A DNA stretch of 7,973 nt from JAVBKB01 sp031554275 (GTDB lineage: Bacteria; Bacillota; Bacilli; JARBTR01), in the NCBI GenBank assembly GCA_031554275.1, contig JAVBKB010000206.1, positions 1-7,973 of the forward strand, in the 5' to 3' direction. Under the pieces are notes generated by a model, which ran no database searches, was not told the origin of the DNA, and saw only the letters and a list, made by a program, of their open reading frames with translations. Of this stretch, positions 1 through 5,267 are shown one piece after another (the first letter of the stretch is position 1; the number at the start of each line of letters is the position of its first letter). The translations under genes and the position numbers were made by a program.

Positions 1-49
1 TGATACAATTTTTAATTTTTTTATTTACATGTCTTGCTACAAGATTCAT
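1..49 (-). CDS. 5' end of a second ABC transporter ATPase gene, running off the left edge
   Basis: On the minus strand an ATG (49-47) opens 16 codons reading MNLVARHVNKKIKNCI, identical in DNA to the first 16 codons of the complete ATPase gene at 365-1000. The same GGAG ribosome binding site lies 9 nt upstream (59-62). The sequence therefore shows the start of a duplicate ATPase gene pointing away from the first. Because the window ends here, I cannot tell whether it is full length, a pseudogene, or a second reading of the same repeat at an assembly edge. By homology it would be the nucleotide-binding subunit of a BcrA-type exporter. Confidence 0.5.
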   Translation of the reverse strand, partial: MNLVARHVNKKIKNCI

Positions 50-68
50 AATCAACCACTCCAAAAAA
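1..68 (+). repeat. Left arm of a 68-bp perfect inverted repeat
   Basis: Base i pairs with base 414-i without a mismatch from 1 to 68, the partner being 346-413. The arm carries the ATPase ribosome binding site, start codon and first 16 codons in reverse orientation. Identity may continue beyond the left edge. Further inward (69 to about 136) the two sides still match at roughly 85 percent, so the complete structure is a large imperfect palindrome. Confidence 0.9.
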
Positions 69-70
69 AA

Positions 71-139
71 TTATTTTACAAAATCACTTTTTCTGAACAC
101 ATAACAGCAAATTACTAATATGAATAAAATCAAAAGATC
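71..139 (-). pseudogene. 3' remnant of an ABC-2 type permease gene (diverged copy)
   Basis: Reading leftward, the frame ending in TAA at 73-71 encodes DLLILFILVICCYVFRKSDF followed by VK and stop: a hydrophobic last membrane helix and a short basic tail. It matches the tail of the plus-strand permease fragment (ALLSVFIVVIGCYVVRKRDF, then VK) at about two thirds of residues. The frame is closed by TAA at 151-149, and the similarity seems to stop near 139, so only about 22 codons remain. It sits 21 nt before the second ATPase start, the same spacing as in the plus-strand copy, so it is the tail of a paralogous permease-ATPase pair. The rest of the gene is missing. Confidence 0.55.
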
Positions 140-343
140 AATGCACTGTTATTACAACTCAATCCATTTTCACATCTTGTTTTGAGTTGGCACAGCCATC
201 AATTATCAGAAGTAGATGAAGTTGTTCACATATTAGATATTCAATTCCCTTTAGATAGAACTGTAATTATATATGCGCTTTTGAGTGTATTCATAGTAGT
301 AATAGGCTGTTATGTGGTCAGAAAAAGGGATTTTGTAAAATAA
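128..343 (+). pseudogene. 3' fragment of an ABC-2 type permease, 5' part missing
   Basis: The frame is open from 128 to the TAA at 341-343 and codes about 71 residues. They include the stretch NPFSHLVLSWHSHQ, an acidic segment, then one clear hydrophobic helix (TVIIYALLSVFIVVIGCYVV) and the tail RKRDFVK. This resembles the C-terminal end of ABC-2/BcrB-like membrane subunits, in which a short periplasmic-side loop is followed by a last helix. There is no start codon with a ribosome binding site, and upstream the sequence switches near 137-142 into an inverted, diverged copy of the same gene end. The fragment therefore lacks most of its membrane helices and is unlikely to work. The ATPase gene starts 21 nt after its stop, the spacing of an original permease-ATPase operon. 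Confidence 0.6.
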
Positions 344-345
344 GA

Positions 346-413
346 TTTTTTGGAGTGGTTGATTATGAATCTTGTAGCAAGACATGTAAATAAAAAAATT
401 AAAAATTGTATCA
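346..413 (-). repeat. Right arm of the 68-bp perfect inverted repeat
   Basis: This is the exact reverse complement of 1-68. It spans the GGAG ribosome binding site at 352-355, the ATG at 365 and the first 16 codons of the intact ATPase. The 277 bp between the arms contain the two facing permease remnants. Perfect identity confined to the ATPase side, with divergence starting just upstream of the ribosome binding site, suggests recent duplication or gene conversion of the ATPase gene rather than of the entire operon. Confidence 0.9.
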
Positions 414-1000
414 TTTTACATGACGTTAATTTAGAGCTTGAAAAGGGTAAGATTTATGCATTTGTTGGCGAGAATGGTTCAGGAAAGTCCATGTTGTTGC
501 GTGCTTTATCTGGCATGATGAAAATTGATTGTGGAGAGGTTATTTATAACAATAAAGTAATTCATAAAGATATCGTTTCTTTACCAAGTGTCGGTATAGT
601 GATGGAGAATATAGGATTATATCCGAATTTATCAAGTTTTAAGAATCTGTCCGTGTTATCCAAAATTAATAAAACTATTGGAAAAAAGGAAATCATGGAG
701 TCGATTAAACGAGTTGGACTAGATCCTATTGATCAACTACCATTTGACAAGTTTTCACTAGGAATGAAGCAAAGGCTGATTATTGCTCAAGCTATCATGG
801 AAAGGCCTGAAGTAATTATGCTGGATGAACCAACAAACACATTAGATGATCAAGGTGTAAGTTTGATTCGTCAAATCATTTTAGAGGAGAAGGCACGTGG
901 TGCATTAATTCTAATTACAAGCCATATTAGTGAAGATATTAGGTTATTGGCAGATCAATTCTTTACAGTTAATAATGGGTGCATTGAAAATGGGGTGTAA
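365..1000 (+). CDS. ABC transporter ATP-binding subunit, BcrA-like (antibiotic/bacteriocin export or immunity type)
   Basis: This 211-residue protein is a complete ABC ATPase. Walker A is GENGSGKS (35-42), the signature is SLGMKQR (131-137), Walker B is IMLDEP (151-156) with catalytic Glu155, the D-loop is TNTLDDQ, and the switch His187 lies in TSHISED. The Q-loop region reads GIVMENIGLYPNLS, the variant common in BcrA/lantibiotic-immunity ATPases, and the LGMKQR signature also fits that group. The protein would energise a separate ABC-2 membrane subunit at the cytoplasmic face. I start it at ATG 365 because GGAG (352-355) lies 9 nt before it; an upstream TTG at 350 would overlap that site. 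The only permease sequence nearby is a truncated 3' fragment just upstream, and no permease follows, so its partner is lost or elsewhere. The gene is visibly more AT-rich than those to the right, suggesting acquisition. The ATPase identity is certain; the substrate is unknown. Confidence 0.9.
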   Translation: MNLVARHVNKKIKNCIILHDVNLELEKGKIYAFVGENGSGKSMLLRALSGMMKIDCGEVIYNNKVIHKDIVSLPSVGIVMENIGLYPNLSSFKNLSVLSKINKTIGKKEIMESIKRVGLDPIDQLPFDKFSLGMKQRLIIAQAIMERPEVIMLDEPTNTLDDQGVSLIRQIILEEKARGALILITSHISEDIRLLADQFFTVNNGCIENGV

Positions 1001-1020
1001 TGAATCAATTATTTTGAAAT

Positions 1021-1062
1021 AAAAAAATCAGAGTAGAACCATACCTGGCTAACTACTCCGAC
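1021..1062 (-). terminator. Rho-independent terminator of the 107-residue gene, possibly bidirectional
   Basis: On the minus strand the 9-nt arm TCGGAGTAG (1061-1053) pairs with CTACTCTGA (1036-1028) with one G-U pair. The 16-nt loop can form a further small stem (AGCC/GGTT). Seven T residues follow at 1027-1021. It sits directly after the stop codon at 1068. On the plus strand the same hairpin has one A-C mismatch and a weaker T run (1063-1066), so it may also slow transcription from the ABC gene. Confidence 0.75.
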
Positions 1063-1067
1063 TTTTC

Positions 1068-1391
1068 TTATGTGTCCATCTTGACTGGATGATGCAAATG
1101 GTCAGAATGAAACCGATACCAGATGTGTAAGTCAATAATAATTGAAGCCAATTCTGCGATCTGCCAATTTAATTGATTGGATTTCTGAAGATTAACTTCT
1201 GCATTTAATCGAGCTTGTTTTTCATTGATTTCAGCTTCTAGCTTCGATATTCGCTCTGGAATTGCGCCTCGAATTTGTTCCCAACGATATAGAATTGCAT
1301 ATTGAGTTTCTAGATCATATAGTTCCAATGTTTGTTGGAAATTCGGAATCAAAATACCGATTCTTTCATCATGTGTAAAGAATTTCTCCAT
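1068..1391 (-). CDS. Conserved-looking 107-residue protein of unknown function
   Basis: I do not recognise this family with certainty. The protein is soluble, with no signal peptide or membrane segment. Residues about 45-70 (ERISKLEAEINEKQARLNAE) are charged, heptad-like and probably a coiled coil. They are followed by a tryptophan-rich helix (NQLNWQIAELASIIIDLHIW, then YRF) and a His-rich tail (HSDHLHH). The start at 1391 is supported by a strong ribosome binding site GAGGTGG (1404-1398) 6 nt upstream. The gene is followed at once by a good terminator. It lies 97 nt downstream of the peptidase gene on the same strand with no terminator between, so the two may be co-transcribed; I see no strong promoter of its own in the gap. 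The coding call is well supported by ribosome binding site, terminator and composition. The function is open. Confidence 0.8.
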   Translation of the reverse strand: MEKFFTHDERIGILIPNFQQTLELYDLETQYAILYRWEQIRGAIPERISKLEAEINEKQARLNAEVNLQKSNQLNWQIAELASIIIDLHIWYRFHSDHLHHPVKMDT

Positions 1392-1488
1392 TCAAAACCA
1401 CCTCTCATTAGATTTAATTGTATGAATTATCAATCAATCGAAGTAGTAGTTTTCATTAGTTGAAATAAAAATATTCAGACATCAAATC

Positions 1489-2580
1489 CTAGACATACAG
1501 TAGTTCCTTCGGGAATTTCGTAAGTGTTTCCACTCCGTTTTCAGTTACAACGACATCATCTTCAATTCGAACTCCTGCAACATTTGGAACGTATATACCA
1601 GGCTCAATGGTAAACACCATTCCTGGTTTCAACACTGTTTGGCTTACTGATGTTACATTTGGTGCTTCGTGAACTGAAATGCCTAACCCATGCCCAAGTC
1701 TATGCGGGAAATAATCTCCATACCCAGCCTCAGCAATAATATTACGAGCTGTTAGATCAATCTCGCTACAGGTTTTTCCAGGAGCGACAGCAGCGACAGC
1801 AGCGAGTTGCGCCTTTAACACGGTTTGGTAAATTTCTTGTTGCTTTGCACTCACTTCACCAAAGGCAACAGTTCTCGTGATATCAGAGCAATAACCATCT
1901 ACCAATATACCAAGATCGAAGAGGACAAAATCTCCCTTCTTGATCTTCGTATTCCCTGAAACGCCATGTGGAGAGGCAGCATTAGCACCTGTCAATAGAA
2001 TGGTGTCGAACGCCATTTTGGATACGCCTTGTTTCTTCAATTCGAATTCCAAAGCTGCCAGAACTTCTAATTCGCTTCTACCTTCAGCAATTTCGCGCAT
2101 CCCGATTTCAATTGCATAATCGGCAAGGCGAGCGGCTTCACGCATTGTAGCAAGCTCACTTTCAGACTTTTGCATACGAGAAGCTTGAATGGCTTCTTCA
2201 ACAGGAACGAATGTTGGATTTTTGAAAACACGATTCAATGCGGTAAATCTTTCATAAATAAGATGTTCTTTTTCAATTGCGATTGATTGGATGTTCGCAA
2301 CACGCTGTTCAAGTACTTGTTGTACCATTTGCCAAGCATCATCTGTATCAGTGATACCAACAATGTTGTATGCCCAGCCAGATCTCTTTGCATCTTCTTG
2401 ATCTAATTTAGGTACGATCAATAATGGGTCAGCGTTTTGAAACACCACTGCTGCCAGTAATCGTTCATGTGGATGGCAATCAAATCCTGTTAAATAGAGA
2501 ACATTTTCTTTCGAAGTGATGAATGCCACATCTGTGTTTTTTTCCTTCAACCACTTGGATATTACTTCAATTTTCTTCAT
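1489..2580 (-). CDS. pepQ: M24 family metallopeptidase, Xaa-Pro dipeptidase type
   Basis: This 363-residue protein has the usual length and two-domain layout of Bacilli Xaa-Pro peptidases: a creatinase-like N-terminal domain (about 1-130) and a pita-bread catalytic domain (about 140-360). All five metal ligands are visible: Asp222 (LFDLG), Asp233 (CSDITRT), His297 (HRLGHGLG), Glu326 (FTIEPGIY) and Glu340 (VRIEDD). The conserved SPHG (203-206) is also there. The family cleaves the bond before proline in dipeptides or short peptides in the cytosol, using two divalent metals (often Mn or Co), to recycle proline-containing peptides. Start at 2580: a G-rich site (2592-2588) lies 7 nt upstream. A promoter with an overlapping palindrome lies in front. 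A 9-bp tandem repeat within the gene (1784-1806) encodes its AAVAAVA stretch. Dipeptidase versus aminopeptidase P specificity cannot be settled from sequence alone. Confidence 0.92.
   Translation of the reverse strand: MKKIEVISKWLKEKNTDVAFITSKENVLYLTGFDCHPHERLLAAVVFQNADPLLIVPKLDQEDAKRSGWAYNIVGITDTDDAWQMVQQVLEQRVANIQSIAIEKEHLIYERFTALNRVFKNPTFVPVEEAIQASRMQKSESELATMREAARLADYAIEIGMREIAEGRSELEVLAALEFELKKQGVSKMAFDTILLTGANAASPHGVSGNTKIKKGDFVLFDLGILVDGYCSDITRTVAFGEVSAKQQEIYQTVLKAQLAAVAAVAPGKTCSEIDLTARNIIAEAGYGDYFPHRLGHGLGISVHEAPNVTSVSQTVLKPGMVFTIEPGIYVPNVAGVRIEDDVVVTENGVETLTKFPKELLYV
1784..1806. repeat. 9-bp tandem repeat inside the peptidase gene
   Basis: The unit GCGACAGCA occurs twice (1784-1792, 1793-1801), followed by a partial third copy (GCGAG). 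The unit equals three codons, so changes in copy number would keep the frame and only lengthen or shorten the Ala-Ala-Val run at residues about 260-266, a surface helix just before the PGK turn. Confidence 0.6.
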
Positions 2581-2608
2581 ATAAATACCCCCAATTAGAT
2601 CTTAGATA

Positions 2609-2621
2609 AACTGTATCAGTT
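2609..2621. promoter_or_regulatory. 13-bp palindrome overlapping the peptidase -10 box (candidate operator)
   Basis: The plus strand reads AACTG TAT CAGTT, a perfect 5-3-5 dyad. It covers the -10 element of the minus-strand promoter, a classic position for a repressor. I cannot assign it to a known regulator; it does not match the CodY, CcpA or FapR consensus as I remember them. Confidence 0.35.
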
Positions 2622-2638
2622 AACTAATCTAATGTAAA
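2610..2638 (-). promoter_or_regulatory. Sigma-A type promoter of the peptidase gene
   Basis: On the minus strand TTTACA (2638-2633, five of six matches to TTGACA) and TACAGT (2615-2610, four of six to TATAAT) are separated by exactly 17 bp. Transcription would start near 2603, leaving a leader of about 20 nt before the ATG at 2580. Confidence 0.5.
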
Positions 2639-2700
2639 ATCATTTCTATTCCGTTGCTTGAATTTTTTTAGAAAGGGTTGTTACTAACCTGTATTCAACC

Positions 2701-2737
2701 AGTTTAGATTGCTGATTTAGCTGTTTCAGGCTAAACT
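2701..2737 (+). promoter_or_regulatory. Inverted repeat just upstream of the ytoI ribosome binding site
   Basis: AGTTTAG (2701-2707) and CTAAACT (2731-2737) are perfect reverse complements separated by 23 nt, and the right arm ends 6 nt before the GAGGG ribosome binding site of ytoI (2744-2748). It could be a leader hairpin or a protein-binding dyad. The stem is short and AT-rich, so this is tentative. The rest of the 2581-2754 interval holds no recognisable small gene, and only a weak plus-strand promoter candidate (TTGAAT 2658-2663 with an extended TGTTACTAA at 2679-2687). Confidence 0.3.
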
Positions 2738-2754
2738 AGGTATGAGGGATGACA

Positions 2755-4050
2755 ATGAAGAAATATGAACAGATTTTGAATTACTTAACCGAGATACCGA
2801 ATGGTACGAAAGTCTCTGTCAGAGGAATTGCCAAGATCCTACAAGTGAGTGAGGGTACTGCTTATTATGCTATCAAGTTAGCAGAGAATAAAGGGATTGT
2901 TGCAACTATTCCGAGGATTGGGACAATCCGAATGGTTCGCAGCAAGCGGGAGCATTCTGAACAAATATCATTTGCTGAGGTTGTCAATATCGTTCGTGGT
3001 CAGGTGCTTGGTGGAAAAGAAGGTTTGCACAAAACGCTAGGTAAATTCTTGATTGGGGCAATGGAAATTGAAGCGATGATGGGCTACATTCACAATGGAG
3101 ATTTATTGATCGTCGGAAATCGTCATGATGCCCACGAAAAAGCCCTTCAAGCAGGTGCCGCTGTGTTAGTGACAGGTGGTTTCACTGTTAAAGAAGATAT
3201 CAAGAAATTAGCTGATCAGCTTAAACTGCCACTGATTTTGTCGGAATTTGATACTTTTACAGTTGCAAAAATGATTAATAGGGTACTCTACGATCAACAA
3301 ATGAAACGTGACATTTTGCTGGTTGAAGATGTTCTTGAAAGGGTTGAAGAAGGTAAATATTTATTTACAAATGATACGATTTCGAAATGGCATCAGATCA
3401 ATATTGATTCCAAACTAACGAGATTCCCTGTTGTTAACGAGGAGATGCAATTACAAGGAATTGTTACTTCAAGTGATATTCTTGGAGAGCCTTTTGAGCT
3501 GGAAATTGAAGAGGTCATGACAAAAAAACTTGTTACAACATCCAGTAATGTCAGTTTATCTTCTGCAGCACATATTATGGTTCGTGAGGGTGTAGAGATC
3601 CTGCCAGTTGTCGATTATAAAGATTTGGTTGGTGTCATTCGAAAGGAAGCAGTGAATCGCGCTTTGCAATTAAAGCAGATGCAACCAGATTCAAGAAATA
3701 CCTTTGGAAATGATTTTGATAGTGGTTTACTTTTGATGAAAGATCATTATTTTGAAATTGAAGTTGTACCACAGCTAGCCAATTATCAAGGTGTGATTTC
3801 TTATGGTGCATTTACTTCGATACTGGCGGAGGTAGCAAACAGGACTTTTCAGTCCTTGAAATATACTGATTTCATGATCGAAAGCATTACTATTTTCTTT
3901 TTAAAAAATATACCTATGAACACCATTTTGGAATTCTATCCAAATGTTTTTGATATCCAGTCCAGTCATGGCAAAATAGATATTGTGGTGAAATCAGATG
4001 AAGAAATAGTGGGGAAGGCGTTGCTTTCCTGTCAATTGATTTCAACATAA
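2755..4050 (+). CDS. ytoI: YtoI-like multidomain regulator: HTH, DRTGG, two CBS domains, hotdog
   Basis: The protein of about 431 residues has four parts, numbered from ATG 2755. First comes a winged-helix HTH (about 1-65, with IAKILQVSEGTAYYAI as the recognition unit). A DRTGG domain follows (about 70-185, with GNRHDAHEKALQAGAAVLVT). Then two CBS domains (about 190-245 and 250-305; the second starts at EEVMTKKLVTT). Last is a hotdog/thioesterase-like C-terminal domain (about 320-431). This is the YtoI layout of Bacillus and Listeria. CBS pairs usually bind adenine nucleotides or related ligands, so it is likely a DNA-binding sensor; its ligand and targets are not known to me. I prefer ATG 2755 because GAGGG (2744-2748) is 6 nt away; the ATG at 2749 (two residues longer) directly abuts that site but is possible. 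It is divergent from the peptidase gene and 117 nt upstream of nrnA. Confidence 0.88.
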   Translation: MKKYEQILNYLTEIPNGTKVSVRGIAKILQVSEGTAYYAIKLAENKGIVATIPRIGTIRMVRSKREHSEQISFAEVVNIVRGQVLGGKEGLHKTLGKFLIGAMEIEAMMGYIHNGDLLIVGNRHDAHEKALQAGAAVLVTGGFTVKEDIKKLADQLKLPLILSEFDTFTVAKMINRVLYDQQMKRDILLVEDVLERVEEGKYLFTNDTISKWHQINIDSKLTRFPVVNEEMQLQGIVTSSDILGEPFELEIEEVMTKKLVTTSSNVSLSSAAHIMVREGVEILPVVDYKDLVGVIRKEAVNRALQLKQMQPDSRNTFGNDFDSGLLLMKDHYFEIEVVPQLANYQGVISYGAFTSILAEVANRTFQSLKYTDFMIESITIFFLKNIPMNTILEFYPNVFDIQSSHGKIDIVVKSDEEIVGKALLSCQLIST

Positions 4051-4167
4051 TAGTTGCAAGCAGAGAATTTGAACGGTAACCTTGCAGTAAAGGTGAAAAC
4101 TAGTTGTAAATCAAAAGAAGTTGCGATTTCATTCTGTTTAACCAATGCAATAGAAAGGGAAGTCATT
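4051..4167 (+). other. Spacer between ytoI and nrnA with a non-terminator hairpin
   Basis: This 117-nt gap has no convincing gene; the open frame through it begins at a TTG with no ribosome binding site. TGCAAG (4055-4060) and CTTGCA (4081-4086) form a 6-bp stem with a 20-nt loop but no T run, so it is not a terminator. Weak sigma-A-like boxes (TTGTAA, then TTTCAT 17 nt later) might give nrnA its own promoter, but read-through from ytoI seems as likely. Confidence 0.35.
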
Positions 4168-5103
4168 ATGAAAAAGCAAATATTTGACCTAATCAAGCAG
4201 TATGATGTCATTATTATTCACCGCCACGAGCGACCAGATGAGGATGCCTATGGATCGCAGTGTGGATTAGCAGAACTAATTCGTGCGAGTTACCCTGATA
4301 AGAAAGTTTACCGAGTTGGGAAGGATGTGGAGTTTCTGCATCATCTCGCAAGGATGGATAATCCTCCAGATGCAGCTTGGCAGGGCGCATTAGCGATTAT
4401 TACTGATACAGCGAATACAGACCGGATTGATGATAAGCGGTACGAGCTTGCAGAGAAATGCATTAAGATCGATCACCATCCAAATAGAGAGCCGTATGGC
4501 GATATTTGTTGGGTAGATACAGATGCAAGTTCCGCTAGTGAAATGATCTATGATTGGTTTCTTGAGAATCAAAATCTTGGATTGGTTTGTAATATCGAAG
4601 CAGCGCGGCTACTATATGCAGGGATTGTTGGCGATACAGGTAGATTTCTCTATCCTTCAACAACAGGTAGAACTTTTCAGTATGCGAGCGAATTAATTGC
4701 TTATGGTTTTGATCGCACAAAGCTTTATGCTGGTATCTATGAGCTGCCATTGAACTTGATCAAATTGCACGGCTATGTCTTAAATCATTTTGAAATATTA
4801 GATAATCATGTTGGCAAAATTGCTATTACTAAAGCAGTTCGCGAGGAGTATGGTGTTTCGACAGCTGATTGCTCAAGATTGGTGTCTGTATTAGGTGATA
4901 TCAAAGGAATCAAGGCGTGGGCACTTTTCTCTGAAGATGAACAGATTCGAGTTAATCTTCGTTCGAAAGGACCAGCAATTAATAGCCTAGCTGAGAAATA
5001 CGGTGGTGGTGGACACCCGTTGGCATCAGGTGCTAATGTCGCGAATTGGAAAATAGCAGAGCAATTGACCGAGGATTTAGTGGATTTGTGCAGAAATAAA
5101 TGA
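4168..5103 (+). CDS. nrnA: Bifunctional oligoribonuclease and pAp phosphatase (nanoRNase, DHH family)
   Basis: This 311-residue protein matches the length of Bacillus NrnA/YtqI. Its DHH domain carries motif I HRHERPDEDAYGSQ (18-31, with His18, His20, Asp24 and Asp26), motif II Asp80 (ITDTANTDR), motif III DHH (102-104) and motif IV Asp156 (GDTGRF). The DHHA1 domain ends with the substrate-binding GGGGHPLASG (279-288). All expected metal ligands (Mn) are present. Family members degrade RNA oligonucleotides of about 2-5 nt to monomers, completing RNA turnover, and remove the 3' phosphate of pAp, a by-product of sulfur and acyl-carrier metabolism. The start at ATG 4168 is chosen because AAAGGGA (4154-4160) lies 7-8 nt upstream and the Met-Lys-Lys-Gln-Ile start fits the family; an in-frame TTG at 4054 would add 38 residues unlike the family. 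It lies between ytoI and dnaE, the conserved Bacilli order. Confidence 0.93.
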   Translation: MKKQIFDLIKQYDVIIIHRHERPDEDAYGSQCGLAELIRASYPDKKVYRVGKDVEFLHHLARMDNPPDAAWQGALAIITDTANTDRIDDKRYELAEKCIKIDHHPNREPYGDICWVDTDASSASEMIYDWFLENQNLGLVCNIEAARLLYAGIVGDTGRFLYPSTTGRTFQYASELIAYGFDRTKLYAGIYELPLNLIKLHGYVLNHFEILDNHVGKIAITKAVREEYGVSTADCSRLVSVLGDIKGIKAWALFSEDEQIRVNLRSKGPAINSLAEKYGGGGHPLASGANVANWKIAEQLTEDLVDLCRNK

Positions 5104-5126
5104 TAGATATTTCTTTCGGATTGTAA

Positions 5127-5231
5127 GCTGGACTTATTGGTGACGCTTTTGACTGTCCGATAGCTGGTGTTGTTGTTGGACGTGTAAATGGTGATTTTGT
5201 CATTAACCCAACAGTTGAACAAGCTGAACTA
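5127..5231 (+). pseudogene. Fragment resembling polynucleotide phosphorylase (pnp) between nrnA and dnaE
   Basis: After a TAA at 5124-5126 the frame reads AGLIGDAFDCPIAGVVVGRV, then NGDFVINPTVEQAEL. From memory this matches a segment in the first RNase-PH core of PNPase (pattern SDIPFxGPIAGVxVGRVxG, then FVINPTxEQ), around residues 130-170 of the family. Similarity ends near 5231, where AT-rich leader sequence begins. No start codon with a ribosome binding site opens it, and no further PNPase sequence flanks it, so it is a gene scrap of about 35 codons rather than a working gene. It happens to be in frame with the dnaE ATG at 5268 without an intervening stop. It may instead be a leader or regulatory RNA segment derived from pnp. 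The match is recalled, not computed. Confidence 0.55.
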
Positions 5232-5252
5232 TTTGTACTAAAGTTTTTAAAT

Positions 5253-5264
5253 GGGGGGGGTGAG
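5253..5264 (+). promoter_or_regulatory. Ribosome binding site of dnaE built on a run of eight G residues
   Basis: The site reads GGGGGGGGTGAG. The G8 run (5253-5260) ends 7 nt before the ATG at 5268, and GGTGAG ends 3 nt before it. A pure G8 run in the ribosome binding site can gain or lose a base during replication and would then shift spacing and strength of translation. Confidence 0.65.
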
Positions 5265-5267
5265 TGT

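Noticed and set aside
350..364. TTG start at 350 giving five extra residues to the ABC ATPase
   Set aside because: It would use the GGAG ribosome binding site as coding sequence, and ATG 365 has ideal spacing from it.
1..413. Inverted repeat as the ends of an insertion sequence
   Set aside because: The arms are coding sequence of ABC ATPase genes, no transposase lies between them, and no target duplication is seen.
2600..2640. FapR-type operator (TTAGTACCTGATACTAA-like) in the divergent region
   Set aside because: Only the central CTGATAC part is shared; the flanks do not match, and the local dyad is explained better as AACTG-TAT-CAGTT.
4055..4086. Hairpin after ytoI as a terminator
   Set aside because: The stem has only 6 bp, the loop is 20 nt and no T run follows.
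4054..4167. N-terminal extension of NrnA from a TTG
   Set aside because: There is no ribosome binding site at 4054, the extra 38 residues do not resemble the family, and ATG 4168 has a good site and gives the family length.
4390..5222. Minus-strand open frames of 60, 71 and 138 codons across nrnA and its 3' flank
   Set aside because: They are antisense to a strongly supported gene and have no recognisable domain.
5182..5267. A dedicated dnaE promoter
   Set aside because: Boxes such as TTGGAC/TCATTA and TTGAAC/TACTAA are poor or wrongly spaced (18 and 15 bp).
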